NCBI GenBank assembly: GCA_023362775.1
Contig: JALMGJ010000029.1
Coordinates: forward strand, 6,359,268-6,423,267
DNA: 64,000 nt
Direction: 5' to 3'
Source: Charina bottae
Taxonomy: Eukaryota > Chordata > Lepidosauria > Squamata > Charinaidae
Below are positions 44,901 to 54,225 of the stretch, one piece after another. Under the pieces are notes generated by a model. The model saw nothing but the letters and a program-made list of their open reading frames with translations, was not told the origin of the DNA and searched no databases. The translations under genes and the position numbers were made by a program. Numbering within the stretch: the first letter of the stretch is position 1; each line of letters begins with the position of its first letter.

Positions 44901-47900
44901 AAGAGACACAGTGGGGTGAAATCATGAACACTGTCCTATTCTAGGTCAAGGAAGACTTAGGTTGAAATCCCAATTCAGTCATGAAGGTCAATGAGTGGCT
45001 GGGACTCATTGAGGTTCATGACTGAATTGGGATTTCCACCTAAGTCTACCCATTGGGTAGACCAGACCAGGAAATCAACTCCACAGGAAGGCTAAGACTA
45101 CTTTTATTGAGATGGGCTATAACAGAATCTTGCAAGTCTGCTTGTGCTGTACCTCCTCCCCTTCTTATACTCATGTGAATTACATGGCATGGGACCAGGT
45201 TATTTGAGGGACCGCCTCTCCCCGATTTCATCTGCCCGTCCCACCACATCCAGCAGAGAAGACATGCTGTGGGTCCTGTCAGCTCAGGAGCTACATTTGG
45301 CGGGTCCTAGGCAGCGGGCTGCCCGCATTGTGGAATATCCTCCCTCCTGAAGTGAGGCTGGATTCATCACTTCTGTCCTTCCGCAGGTCCCTCAAAACCT
45401 GGATGTGCCATCAGGCCTGGGAACCCCAGGGGACTGGTGAATTATTGAGGTGGCTGTACTATTATTAATATCCCTTTGCCTAATATTTCTTCTCTTTCAG
45501 CTTGTTTTTTTTTTACAATTTTTAATGTTTAATTAAAATGTTTTAATGTTAGTGATTAGTTAACGAGGCTTGTAGGCAGCTCCAATCGCAAATGGAGGCA
45601 CATCTTTCCTCTGTAAGTCGGGTTAAACAATATTTAGCAAAACATATCAATAACATCATTGTCTATCATCTCTCTCTCTCTCTGGAAACATTGTAGGAGG
45701 CGAGCTGTGTTAGCTTATGGTAGGAAAAAAATCAGGAGGCTCCTTTTCCGATTAACAGATTTTCTTAAACTGCAGCTCACAAAAGCTTATGCTGTTTAAT
45801 AAAACTTGCTAGTCGGAAAAGAGGCTACCGGACTCCTGATATATAGTAGTTATCTCAGCAGTTCTACTCTCAATTTGGGAGGTCATTCTTGAGAAAACCC
45901 AATATTTGAAGGATTGGGAAGGATCCATTTCCTACCCAGATGGTGCCATTGAAGATTATCTCCATATCTCTTCTCCAAAAACTCTCCATTGCTTCTCCCT
46001 CTGATGAAAGGTAAGCCCTGAAATTTTGCCCCATTTTCATCATCACTCCAATCTGCATTGTTTTCAAAGTGAAAAAGTTCTATGGCTTTTAGAGTTTCAG
46101 CAGCAATATTCTGAAATATAGTATATCTAGAGTGTTCTCATTTTCAGCAGTTTTCCTAGCAGCCATCTATGGACCTGAAAGAGTAGTACAAAACAAAAGC
46201 AGATACTGAAAATTGTCCAGAAAGTCTACTTACACGTACATAGCTGTATTTCCATCTATTCTTTTGACATCAACATCCTGATGTTCTTTTAAAGCCCCCT
46301 CTGCTTCTCCTTCCTGCAGAAAATAACAAGCATCTCTGTCACACCAACCTACTGTTTTTTTCATCTCCTAATAAGTAAACTGAGGTTGTCAAAAGAGCAG
46401 TGAATGAATACTGTCCAAATCCAGCACTTGAGGATCTTCAATTTCAACGTCTTCCTTCTTTCTTCCTTGCCACCATCCACCCACATACAAATCCATTAGA
46501 GAAGTGAAGATAATTAGGACCACATCAGCATAGATATGTATGAGATGCCCAGGAAAATTCTTCTCTCTTAACCCTTGAGAGCGCAGCATCTGTAACAAGC
46601 CATGCTAATGTCAAAACAATGGCATGTGCATCACAACATCACTTTGCAGTGATGTGACACTGGACACAAATACGTAAGTGACCTTATCTTGCTTTACGAT
46701 TCTCTCTCAGCTTTGTGGTAAGATGACACCATTACCAGTGTTCTAAAAAATGCTTTTGCTGGAGGCATCCTATGCCTTCAACTCAAGCATGTAATATCAA
46801 GGAAATACGCAAGTGATAGGATTTCTAATTTTTTGCAGAGGGGCAGATGTAGCTTACATGCATTCTGATCTCAACAAACGAGTCTTCAGCTGCAGCAGTG
46901 TTGAGCTTCAGCTGCAGCTCTGAAATGATGGCCACCAGATCTGCCTTTTCGGCCTGCAGCTTTGCCACCTGGGCCTTCAGTTGCTCTACTTCTTGGGTCA
47001 TCTCCTTCCTAGAAACAGTGCATTCCTAGGAGAAGTAATCCATGGATGAGTCAACTTCAAGAGCAGCTATAGAACAGCAAGGAAAACAGCAGAACATTCC
47101 AACTTTCATAAGCCCAGTGCAGTATTAGCTAAAGCAGAGCTTTCCAAACTTTTCATGTTGGTGACACACTTTTTAGACATGCATCATTTCGTGACACACT
47201 CTTACAGCAGGGCACAAGGCAGGCACTAGGACCTGCGCAGAATCACAGCAGGTTTGGAGGCAGCCAGGCACAAGGCAGGCACTAGGACCTGCGCGGAATC
47301 ACAGCAGGTTTGGAGGCAGCCAGGCACAAGGCAGGCACTAGGACCTGCGCGGAATCCTGGCAGGGCTCAGAGGCAGCAGCAGCCTGACACACCCGGACAC
47401 TGCAGCTGATACACTAACGTGTCTCGACAAAGAGTTTGGAAAGCTCTGAGCTAAAGTAAAGCTAAAGGCCATGCTGTGTGGCCCAGCTCTCGACTTTGCA
47501 CTCGATCACAACCTGAATGTTTGCTGGAAGGGAGCCTTTGCAGTAGAGCCTAGAGCATGGAGGTCTCCACGCAATGGGAATATTAGATTATCGGGATCTA
47601 TTGTGGACACCTGCCTGCCTACAGCTGCATGTGTGACTGGTCTCTCTCTACAGATGTTTGCACTGGCCTGGAGGGTACTGTTAAAGGTGGGTGCTTAAGG
47701 AAGAGCAACATGGAAGAGTAGGATCTGGCTGCTTCATCCTGGTCCTGCTTGCACACTGATCAATTTACGTTCGCTAATTACCCAAAGAGGACAAGCCATG
47801 TCTCACCATCGACAAGGCTCAACCATTGTACCTAGGGGGACATTTTCTAAAAATAATTATTGTTCCAACAGGGCAGTTCATAACTTCTGCCCCAATAAAG

Positions 47901-48109
47901 AGCACCATTTGAACGTATTATGGTACACTGGCAATGTGACCTTACGTACCCAACTATGAACAAATAAGTCCAACTAAATTTAATTAGGCTGACTCCTTGC
48001 TAAGTATGCTTTGGATGATACAAAGACAAATGGTCCCTTGCATGGGAGATGGGCGGGGAATAAATTGAATGAATGAATGAATGAATGAATGAATGAATGA
48101 ATGAATGAA

Positions 48110-48144
<35 letters not shown>

Positions 48145-49280
48145 ATGGATCTTTGTAATCTGTGATTCCTATTCTTTCATCAAGGAATACAACAAAGTCT
48201 CTCTAGCTATACAGGTAGTCCTCACTTAATGACCATTCGCTTAGTGATGGTTCAGACTTACAACAGTGCTGAAAAAACAACTTACAACCGGCGCTCACCC
48301 TTACGAGGGTGCATTGCAGCGTCCCCGCGGTCACGATTTGGGCACTTGGCAACTGGTTTGCATTTATGACCATCACAGCGTCCTACAGTCACACGATCAC
48401 CATTTCCGACCTTCCCAGCCAGCTTCTGACAAGCAAAATCAATGGGGAACCGCGTGATTCGCTTAATGACCACGTGGTTCGCTTAGCTACCGCGGTGATT
48501 CGCTTAATGATTGCTGCAAAAAAGGTCGTAAAATCGGGTTGGATTTGCTTAATGACTGCTTCACTTAGCAACAGAAATTCTGGTCTCAATTGTGGTCATT
48601 AAGGGAGGACTACCTGTATCAGTTTTGGGAGTCATCCCTATTCCTTTCTCAGCCCCAGAGAAATCAAAATTCTTTTTGACTTACATCTGCAATCCCTTCT
48701 TCCTTCTCTTCCAAGGTTTGGAGTTTCTTTTGGAGACCTTCATTCTCAAGACACTTGGTTGCCAAGCACTGCCTGGCCGCCTTGAATTTCGACTCGTAAA
48801 ACTCCCGCTCCTCTTTCAGCTTCTCTTTCCAAGCAGAAAGCTCCTCAAAGCGGTCTTTCATCGCTTGGTTCCGCTGCCTCATGGCTTCTGGTTGACGCAA
48901 AGGAATACCACATTAGGTGTCAGAACGACCCATTCCCTAAAACCTGAATGTGGGTTCCAGGAAATGCTTTGGGGAGGGCATGGACAGTCGACCAATGTTG
49001 CAATCTACCAACGTTGTTGACATTGTCTTTAAAGGAAGGAAAGTGTGTTCGATGCAAGACTGGATCACCGCGAGTCTGTAATCCAAACTTTGCCAGAAAC
49101 CATTCCTTATGTTTTGCATGGTTCATCAACTAAAGTTCCCAAGAGGAGTCGGATGGGGATTAACCTTTCTGAAGTTGGACTTGGATATATCAACAGACAT
49201 AGCATATATATATATGTATATGTATATGTATGTGTATGTGTGTGTGTGTGTGTGTGTATGTATATATGTGTGTGTATGTA

Positions 49281-49337
<57 letters not shown>

Positions 49338-50600
49338 ATGTCTGATGTAGGCAGGGAGGGGTGGTGAGCAGCAATTGTATCCAATGGATACATCAAGATC
49401 GTCAAAATGGTAGGCAGAGCAGGGATACCCGTGGGGGCTGCAGGGTATGAAGGACTACTCTGTCCACGATCAACTGAACAAGTTCCTCCAAAGACAAAAA
49501 AGACCAACAGCCCAGAGGAACCTCATGATCAGATGACTAAAGGAGACCTGGCATGACCAACTGAGGAAGGGGGACAAATATACAGGTATATTGCACAGGT
49601 GGTCTAACATAAGCAAAAAAAAAAAACAACTTTATGCATACACAGATGCCCTGATTCTAGTTCCTCTAATCCACGGTTTCTCAACCTTGGCAACATCAAG
49701 CGGTGTGGACTTCAACTCCCTCCATTTTGTGCATGGGTAAAGTAACAAAAATGACTTCAAAAGTGCAGATATGCAAAAACATTTATGCATATGCTAAAAT
49801 CTGGCCTGGAATTAACTCTCAGAAATACGCAAAACCATGGATGTATCTGCAACACCATAGATAACAAAGGAAGTGTTATTCTGTCCACATACTGTATTTT
49901 GCTTTGTTTTATTTGCTAAGAAACAATTTTCTCTCTAGTCAAGGCTGACTGCTGGCAGCTTCATGGGCATGTCCAATCTATCTAGTTTCTGGACAATGAA
50001 ATGGATCTGAATCAATTGTCTACACCCCAAGGATGAGAGCAGTGTTTCTCAACCTTGGCAACTTCAAGCTGTGTGGACTTCAACTCCCAGAATTCCCCAG
50101 CCAGCATGGCTGGCTGGGGAATTCTGGGAGTTGAAGTCCACACAGCTTGATGTTGCCAAGGTTGAGAAACACCGGATTAGAGGAACTAGAATCACTTACG
50201 TCCAGGGCATCTTAAACCTAGTGAATGTTAGTAACTCTTACAACAGGGTGAAGAGACTCAGAGCTACCATCCCTAGCATCCTCGATAGCATGGCACTGGC
50301 TGAGTGAGATTGTAAATTGTCTGACCTAGAGCATAGGAGCAGAGTCACTCCAGGCCAGCGTACTCTGTGGAACATTCGGGGCTGAGAAGAAATTGCAGGC
50401 AATGTTCCATTTCCAATGTTCACCTTTAAGCTCATTGTTCTCCGTGATGAGCTCTTTCATCTGCTGAACCATCTCCTCCACGCTGGAGGTGCCGAGAGGC
50501 GGGGGCATCAGGTGGGGATGTCCATTCTCCACCTCAGTCTCGTCTGGCTGCCCATTTTTCACAGGGACGTTTAAAGGCTTCTTAGACATTGCTCCTGGAA
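29855..50600 (-). CDS. OPTN: Optineurin gene, complete coding region in 13 coding exons (556 aa)
   Basis: OPTN is a cytosolic autophagy receptor and NF-kB/TBK1 pathway adaptor that binds ubiquitin chains and LC3/GABARAP. The exons join in frame to 1671 nt including the stop; human OPTN is 577 residues. Seen in the translation: N-terminal NEMO-like coiled coil (residues 38-120), TBK1-site serine 172 followed by the LIR core FVEI (173-176), central coiled coils, the UBAN segment [12 protein letters not shown] (457-468) keeping the residues equivalent to human S473, D474 and E478, and a C-terminal zinc finger with C534, C537, H550 and C554 ending in MDCII. All introns have GT-AG borders. Oddity: the exon before the zinc finger is shorter than in human. 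MCM10 follows in the same orientation. Identification is by recognition of the family, with phase closure at each junction as the check. Confidence 0.97.
30528..30659. repeat. (CTTC)n(CATC)n compound microsatellite
   Basis: About 20 CTTC then 13 CATC units; OPTN intron. Confidence 0.95.
31391..31526. repeat. Foldback repeat
   Basis: Arms GTGTCTGCAGGGTGTGGTCA and TGACCACACTCTGCAGACAC extend over about 50 bp (GTCAAGATGGTAGCCACAATGG). A related motif (GTCAAGATGGCGGC) is at about 36515. OPTN intron. Confidence 0.7.
33771..33826 (-). CDS. OPTN: OPTN coding exon 12 (short, divergent)
   Basis: 56 nt encoding [17 protein letters not shown] plus split codons. It aligns with human SLMEMQSRHGARTSDSDQQ but lacks about eight residues (human AYLVQR part). 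Acceptor CCTCAG, donor GTAATT, and the phases (2 in, 1 out) fit both neighbours exactly, which supports it despite its small size. Confidence 0.88.
33878..34520 (-). pseudogene. CR1/L2 ORF2 C-terminal fragment in an OPTN intron
   Basis: [36 protein letters not shown] and [15 protein letters not shown] correspond to the C-terminus of the CR1 at 56.8 kb but are more decayed. Confidence 0.82.
34525..34801. mobile_element. Tigger/pogo-like MITE, copy 3 (one end, interrupted)
   Basis: Right end GCAAGGACTACCTGTA and GGTCATTAAGC/GGTCACTAAG motifs, with unrelated sequence inside. It abuts a CR1 fragment. Confidence 0.7.
34924..35054 (-). CDS. OPTN: OPTN coding exon 11 (UBAN ubiquitin-binding helix)
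   Basis: 131 nt. [20 protein letters not shown] is identical to human over 20 residues; D460 and E464 (human D474, E478) needed for linear-ubiquitin binding are kept, as is the serine equivalent to TBK1 site S473. Confidence 0.97.
35143..35275 (+). mobile_element. 5S-rRNA-derived SINE, copy 1
   Basis: GGGCCAGGCCTGGTGAGGAC and TGGATGGGAGACCACCAGGG copy the internal promoter of 5S rRNA (boxes A, IE, C). OPTN intron beside the UBAN exon. Confidence 0.8.
35395..35480 (+). mobile_element. 5S-derived SINE fragment, copy 2
   Basis: AGCAGGGCCAGATGCAGTCA then TTGGATGGGAGACCAC; partial, next to the following exon's donor (35496). Confidence 0.6.
35497..35655 (-). CDS. OPTN: OPTN coding exon 10
   Basis: 53 codons, phase 0 to 0; [20 protein letters not shown] and [10 protein letters not shown] lead into the UBAN helix. 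Flanked on both sides by 5S-rRNA-derived SINE sequence. Confidence 0.95.
35715..35895 (+). mobile_element. 5S-derived SINE, copy 3
   Basis: AACAGGGTTGGACCTGGTTA and CTTGGATAGGAGACCACCAG; nearly complete 5S promoter-like region followed by a SINE body shared with copy 1 (GGGAAGTTGAAAAACATC). 60 bp upstream of an OPTN exon acceptor. Confidence 0.8.
36112..36464. mobile_element. GC-module MITE, type E
   Basis: Ends TAGGCTGACCATAT and ATGGTCAGCCTA; flanks TCCTAAAA and CCCTAAAA (7 of 8). Holds three GATTGGCTCC modules (36191-36310). OPTN intron. Confidence 0.78.
37024..37117 (-). CDS. OPTN: OPTN coding exon 9
   Basis: 94 nt; [20 protein letters not shown] aligns with human [20 protein letters not shown]. 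Donor GTGAGC; ends phase 0. Confidence 0.94.
37568..37717 (-). CDS. OPTN: OPTN coding exon 8
   Basis: 150 nt; [20 protein letters not shown] is nearly the human sequence. Coiled coil. Donor GTGAGT, phase 2 to 2. Confidence 0.95.
38560..38720 (-). mobile_element. 5S-derived SINE, copy 4
   Basis: The plus strand reads TTGTCTCCTATCCAAGTACT, the reverse of the 5S box C region; degraded otherwise. Confidence 0.55.
38840..39182. mobile_element. hAT MITE family 2, copy 5
   Basis: Perfect CACTAAAT duplications (38832-38839, 39183-39190); ends about 25 bp from the donor of an OPTN exon. An internal duplication of CCCTGCTGTAAGAGTGTGTC is seen. Confidence 0.92.
39216..39331 (-). CDS. OPTN: OPTN coding exon 7
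   Basis: 116 nt; [20 protein letters not shown] matches human [20 protein letters not shown]. A family-2 hAT MITE with its target duplication ends only about 25 bp from the donor on the intron side. Confidence 0.95.
40065..40199. mobile_element. hAT MITE family 1, copy 5
   Basis: In an OPTN intron; duplications GCCTAGAC and GCCTAGCC (7 of 8). Confidence 0.9.
41080..41350 (+). pseudogene. Ty3/Gypsy-like integrase fragment
   Basis: [19 protein letters not shown] and [20 protein letters not shown] follow the integrase C-terminal pattern (SPxYPQSNGxAE, LALLxxRNTPxTGL). The diagnostic NG..E is deleted. Remnant in an OPTN intron. Confidence 0.6.
41731..41925. mobile_element. Palindromic element with hammerhead cores in both arms
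   Basis: Same family as the element at 23.7/27.2 kb. Arms begin TGTGGAGTCCTTGGTGCTCT and end with its inverse; the centre is at about 41811. Each arm carries a hammerhead-like core pointing outward. Confidence 0.7.
41771..41810 (-). ncRNA. Hammerhead-ribozyme core, second locus
   Basis: Minus strand: GCA, CTGATGA, stem II (GCTACC/GGGTAAT), GAAAT, GTC, TGC. The opposite arm (41814-41854, plus) has CTGATGA and stem II, but the GAAA and GTC positions read AAAA and CTC, so it is probably dead. Confidence 0.6.
42260..42687. mobile_element. hAT MITE family 2, copy 6 (long, divergent interior)
   Basis: Perfect TCTTAAAA duplications; 428 bp with a CpG-rich interior. OPTN intron. Overlapping open frames inside are composition artefacts. 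Confidence 0.9.
43404..43488 (-). CDS. OPTN: OPTN coding exon 6
   Basis: 85 nt; [19 protein letters not shown] resembles human [20 protein letters not shown]. Donor GTAAGT, ends phase 0. Confidence 0.92.
44148..44640 (+). mobile_element. 5'-truncated BovB copy in an OPTN intron
   Basis: A 493-bp 3' end, almost identical to the full-length copy at 26.7-27.19 kb, open from 44198 to 44629 ([19 protein letters not shown]). It is flanked by a perfect 10-bp duplication ACATACAGAG (44138-44147, 44641-44650), so it is an independent 5'-truncated retroposition. Confidence 0.95.
44749..44886 (-). CDS. OPTN: OPTN coding exon 5
   Basis: 138 nt. [20 protein letters not shown] and SQLLLSLR match human [19 protein letters not shown]. 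Coiled-coil region. The donor GTGCCA is non-ideal but is the only one keeping phase with the next exon. Confidence 0.92.
44953..45046. repeat. Local hairpin
   Basis: Arms of about 42 bp: GACTTAGGTTGAAATCCCAA ... and TTGGGATTTCCACCTAAGTC, with a 9-bp loop. OPTN intron. Confidence 0.75.
45178..45560 (+). pseudogene. CR1/L2 3' fragment
   Basis: CATGGCATGGGACCAGGTTA then ACCGCCTCTCCCCGA and GTCCCTCAAAACCTGGATGT; LINE C-terminal region, broken frame. Confidence 0.75.
45580..46230. other. OPTN intron, nothing recognised
   Basis: No repeat family or exon recognised. Confidence 0.5.
46234..46313 (-). CDS. OPTN: OPTN coding exon 4
   Basis: 80 nt, residues 180-205 plus two bases, begins [10 protein letters not shown] (human AEGEAEGSVKE). 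The donor GTAAGT is required because the next exon starts in phase 2; an overlapping GT two bases earlier would break the frame. Confidence 0.93.
46858..47025 (-). CDS. OPTN: OPTN coding exon 3, carries the LIR motif
   Basis: 56 codons, phase 0 to 0, residues 124-179. It contains [10 protein letters not shown]: the TBK1-phosphorylated serine and the LC3-interacting core FVEI are conserved. The acceptor used here (pyrimidine-rich TTACTTCTCCTAG) keeps frame; a nearer AG would break it by one base. Confidence 0.93.
47135..47448. mobile_element. hAT MITE family 2, copy 7 (inverse orientation)
   Basis: Perfect AGCTAAAG duplications; usual tandem module. OPTN intron. Confidence 0.92.
48030..48147 (+). 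repeat. CR1/L2 tail with (GAAT)n(AAAT)n
   Basis: GGGAGATGGGCGGGGAATAA leads into about 12 GAAT and 9 AAAT units. Confidence 0.75.
48210..48618. mobile_element. Tigger/pogo-like MITE, copy 2
   Basis: Same ends (TACAGGTAGTCC ... GGACTACCTGTA) and interior as copy 1; OPTN intron, 67 bp from an exon donor. Confidence 0.82.
48685..48887 (-). CDS. OPTN: OPTN coding exon 2
   Basis: Encodes residues 56-123 ([20 protein letters not shown]...), closely like human [20 protein letters not shown]; part of the NEMO-like coiled coil that binds TBK1. Donor is a strong GTAAGT; it ends in phase 0. Confidence 0.95.
49205..49338. repeat. (TA)n/(TG)n compound microsatellite
   Basis: Alternating TATG and GT runs; OPTN intron. 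Confidence 0.95.
49652..49718. repeat. Inverted duplicate of MITE right end plus 20 bp of flank
   Basis: Reads TGATTCTAGTTCCTCTAATC then the MITE terminus as far as CTTCAACTCCC. The same sequence, inverted, is at 50126-50193. The shared 20 bp outside the MITE shows that this is not a second insertion. Confidence 0.8.
50040..50174. mobile_element. hAT MITE family 1, copy 6
   Basis: In an OPTN intron, 250 bp from the first coding exon; flanks GATGAGAG and GATTAGAG (7 of 8). Its right end plus flank recurs inverted at 49652-49718. Confidence 0.9.
50424..50600 (-). CDS. OPTN: OPTN first coding exon (start codon at 50587-50589)
   Basis: Encodes residues 1-55 (begins [10 protein letters not shown], ends LITENNELK) with an 11-nt 5' UTR piece after an AG acceptor at 50601-50602. 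The donor is GT at 50422-50423, phase 1. [15 protein letters not shown] aligns with the human LLQQMKELLTENHQLK segment. The start was chosen because it is the only ATG in the exon placing the conserved coiled coil in frame. Confidence 0.95.
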
Positions 50601-50675
50601 CTTCAATTTAAAAAAAAGGAATGGGGGAAAAAAAAGAAAAACACAAAAATCTTAATACAAGACTGTGATCTAGAC

Positions 50676-50801
50676 CAGTGTTGTTCAAACGTGGCAACTT
50701 TAAGATGTGTGGACTTCAACTCCCAGAATTCCCCAGTCAGCAATGGGGAATTCTGGGAGTTGAAGTCCAAACAGCTTAAACTTAAAGTTTGAACAACACT
50801 G
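50676..50801. mobile_element. hAT MITE family 1, copy 7
   Basis: Lies 75 bp upstream of the OPTN start exon's acceptor. Flanks ATCTAGAC and ATCTTGAC (7 of 8); ends diverged (CAGTGTTGTTCAAAC). Confidence 0.88.
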
Positions 50802-50894
50802 ATCTTGACGATCCAGACTATTTAATTTTAACCCTCCCATTTTTTTTTTTAAAAAATTGCTTTTCGAATGCTTTCCGCAACTTCTCATCTAAGT

Positions 50895-50970
50895 CACGGG
50901 GTTTCCTGCTAGTTTCCCATCCAAGTACTAATCATGGTTTAATCCGCTAAGCTTCTGAGGTCACTAAAAT
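50895..50970 (-). mobile_element. 5S-derived SINE fragment, copy 5
   Basis: Minus strand: AGAAGCTTAGCGGATTAAAC then GATTAGTACTTGGATGGGAA. OPTN intron 1. Confidence 0.65.
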
Positions 50971-51049
50971 CATACAGGTTCTCCCCCTGGCTGATCTAAG
51001 TTATCTGCAGCTATTTCCAAAACAGCAATCACGAAATAAGTATTATCAG

Positions 51050-52870
51050 AAATCTGTCTGTTTCAGCTGAGTGGGATAAACTATAGATAGTACTACATTT
51101 TGTAACCAGAGTTGCAGTTAATATCTTAGCATCCATATTAAGCAACAATATTGGTCTGTAACTTTCTCTGGCTTTGGTCTTGTAATATAAGCCTCATGGA
51201 GTGAAAAAGGAATTTAGCAAGATTAAATGATTTGTTAAAGACCTCTGGTAGTAGGTAAAAGGTAAAGGTTCCCCCCCCGCACATTTGTGCAGTCGTGTCC
51301 GAGTCTAGGGGCCGGTGCTCATCTCCGTTTGTTAGCCGAAGAGCTAGCATTGTCCGAAGATGCTTCTGCGGTCACGTGGCCGGGCTGGCATGACGCACAC
51401 GGAACGCTGTTACCTACCCACCGAAAGTGGTACCTATTAATCTACTTGCATTTGCATGCTTTCAAATTGCTAAGTTGGCAAGAGCTGGGGCGAGTGCGGG
51501 AGCTCACTCCATCACGCGGGGCTAGGGATTCAAACCTCCGAACTTGCGATCTTCCGATCGACAAGTGTGGCGTCTTACCCGTTGAGCCACCATGCTCCTC
51601 TGTTAGTAGAGGTGCCAATAAATCTATGAGTTCTACACAATTCAATGGGAAATCTATCTAGTCCAGGAGCTTTCCCTGGTTTTATACTGTAGATCTGTTA
51701 ATTTCTTGTTACAGCAATGGTTGTGCCAAACTGGTTTTACATCCTTGAGAACCTTCTTCCCCCAAATTTACAATTTGTTGTTCAGTTGCAATACAATCTG
51801 ATTTATATAAGTGAGAAATTTAAAAAAAAACTGGTTACTAATAGACTCTATATCCACATATAATGACAGTATATGACTGTCTTTGGCCTGAATTCCAGAA
51901 ATAAGATTCAGTTGTTTTTATTGCTTCAGCCAATAGGCTGGGAGCTTTCCATTTTTCTTGCCACAATATTTTTATTTGGTGCATTAAAAAAAAATCACTT
52001 ACTCATAATATAATTGCCCCAACTTTACCTTAGCGGACATAAATGCTTTATAAGATTCATCAACAAGATTTCTTACATAAAACATCAACAGATATTTAGC
52101 CATCTTTTCCAAATGTATAAAACTAAAATTTATAGGTTTTTTCTTAGCTGTAGCAAGCATGATCACATATGCCTTACAAGAGTCCCAAACAGTTAAAAGT
52201 TTAATGGAGTTTCTATTAATTAAAAGAAGGGTTTCTTCTTAATATAGTCCATAGAATTATATCTCTTTTTAATGAAGTATTCAAACACCATCTAAAATTA
52301 GTGAGGTTGGTTTTAAACCTCCATACAGAGTCACCAGAACTTGTCTTTATTGTCTCCTTTTTTCAGCCTAACACCAAATATCTATCAAGTTCTAAAATAT
52401 ATGCTTTGAATGCATTCCAATTCTGTAAATAAGATTTTTTTTAAAAGGGGTGTTTCTGTCCAACCGGAAGTCCAACATTAAACTCTCCTGAAATCATTAG
52501 TCATAATTCAAATTAAAAAGCTTAGAGAAACACCTATGAAATATTTCAGGACTATTCTTTGTAGAACCACAGAAATTAATCAGGGTGATACTAGAATTAG
52601 CTATATTAATAATCAAAATTATAAAATGTCCTTCATGATCAAAGCATGTTGTAACCTATGGATTACAATGATAAACTATTGTTTTCTTGTTCATTATCAC
52701 TGTAACTACACAAAGCACTCATATTCCACATTAATTTTAGTAAACCTATTAAACAAAATAATCCCTTTAGCCATTTTAGAGTTCCTATTAATATACACTT
52801 CGTAGTTCCCCCAAAAAGCTTTTCATCTGGTAAAACATGTGTTTCTTGGAGCAAAATTAAAACAGACTAT
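51050..52870 (-). pseudogene. Decayed L1 ORF2 (endonuclease and RT parts)
   Basis: Minus strand: LQETHVLPDEKLFGG (endonuclease block, 52810-52854) and GKAPGLDRFPIELCRT (RT entry, about 51620-51670). Many stops; carries Sauria SINE copy 3. OPTN intron 1. Confidence 0.75.
51255..51597 (-). mobile_element. Sauria SINE, copy 3, inside an L1
   Basis: Duplications CTCTGGTAGTAG and CTCTGTTAGTAG (51243-51254, 51598-51609; 11 of 12) flank it and lie in L1 ORF2 sequence. Confidence 0.92.
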
Positions 52871-53404
52871 AGTTTCTTTGACTTAGTAGCAATCCCCGCT
52901 TTCCCACCTCATTCTAAAGGACCTTAGTATTCCAGCAAATTATTTTCAAAGACATGTAGCCGAGTAGTCATAACTTTTCCTCAAGGTCGACTCTCAAATA
53001 ATATGGGCCTTATATACTATGTCCAGCAAGTTAGCAAATCCAGAACGAGTGGACACTTACATAATGCACATGGATCCAAATAAAAAATACAACAAAAACT
53101 CTCTGCAACCAAAATAATAATAATAAACATCCTTAACTACTTTACCAAGAATAAACAACAAAAGGAAAACAACATTTAATATAACAGCTGATGGAGGCTC
53201 AAATGCCACTTCCCCCAGTCCTGAGGGATGTTGGATAAGAAACCTTGTGCTCTTTATTAAAACAAGGCTCTTATTGAACCAAAACGTTGGGTATTTTTCT
53301 CTCTTGCAACATGTCAAGCAGCAACAAAGTTTTTATGCAGAGTTGAGTTTCGGCTGGAATCCCAGGATTGATCACCCATTTAGATCCTTCACCTTCCTCT
53401 ACAA

Positions 53405-53539
53405 CAGTGTTTTTCAAAGTTGGCAACTTTAAGATGAGTGGACTTCAACTCCCAGAATTCCCCAGCCAGCATGGCTGGCTGGGGAATTCTGGGAGTTGAA
53501 GTCCACTCATCTTAAAGTTGCCAACTTTGAAAAAAACTG
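53405..53539. mobile_element. hAT MITE family 1, copy 8
   Basis: Perfect duplication CTCTACAA on both sides; almost perfect palindrome. OPTN intron 1. Confidence 0.93.
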
Positions 53540-54225
53540 CTCTACAACGTCTGGCTGGAGAGCTGCAATACACTAATGATCAATAGTACAAGATTTCAAG
53601 AATTGTATTGTACTATCTTTATATTGGCTATCTCCCTTGAGCATAATCTACAGGCATCTTGAATTGTAAATTTGAAATCAGATTAGCAGGAAGATCCGCT
53701 TGGAAACATTTTCACAGGCACATCTTTCTATTTATAGGACAGTTGGTGATTTTTCAATTATTTTGGGTGAGTTTGCCCTCCGTCTCTGAGCGTTTACTGT
53801 GCCCAAACCGGTAATGCCGGTAGCGTGAGATTTTGCCTGGGCGAAAAAGGACAGTAATTCCCATCAAAGTGTTGGAACCCTGCAGACACCGAGACTCTTC
53901 GCGCCTTGATAAGGGCTGTTCTCTCTTCATGAAGAGCCCCACAGCGATGCTCAAAATCTTTACGCCCTGATTGCCAGTCGCAAGCCGGTCATTTCTCCCC
54001 AGTCACATGCAGGTAACCAGGAATTGATTTTTCTCCCAGCAGCTGCAGGGGAGGCCGCTCGCTTTGATTGAAGCTTCAAGAAGGGAATCCGGGAACGGCG
54101 CAATCCTCAGCGCGTCTTCTGGATCGGATCCCTGGCTTGGATCTGACCAGGCACTTCCTGACCTTTGGCCCTTAAAATCTACCTTTCCAAAGGTCACTGC
54201 AAAAAGCAGGGCCCAAATCACTCAC

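Noticed and set aside
47011..47013. Nearer AG acceptor for the OPTN exon at 46858-47025
   Set aside because: It would shift the reading frame by one base; the AG at 47026-47027 with a better pyrimidine tract keeps frame.
49045..49507. Cysteine/valine and histidine/threonine repeat frames
   Set aside because: Translation of (TG)n and (CA)n microsatellite strands.
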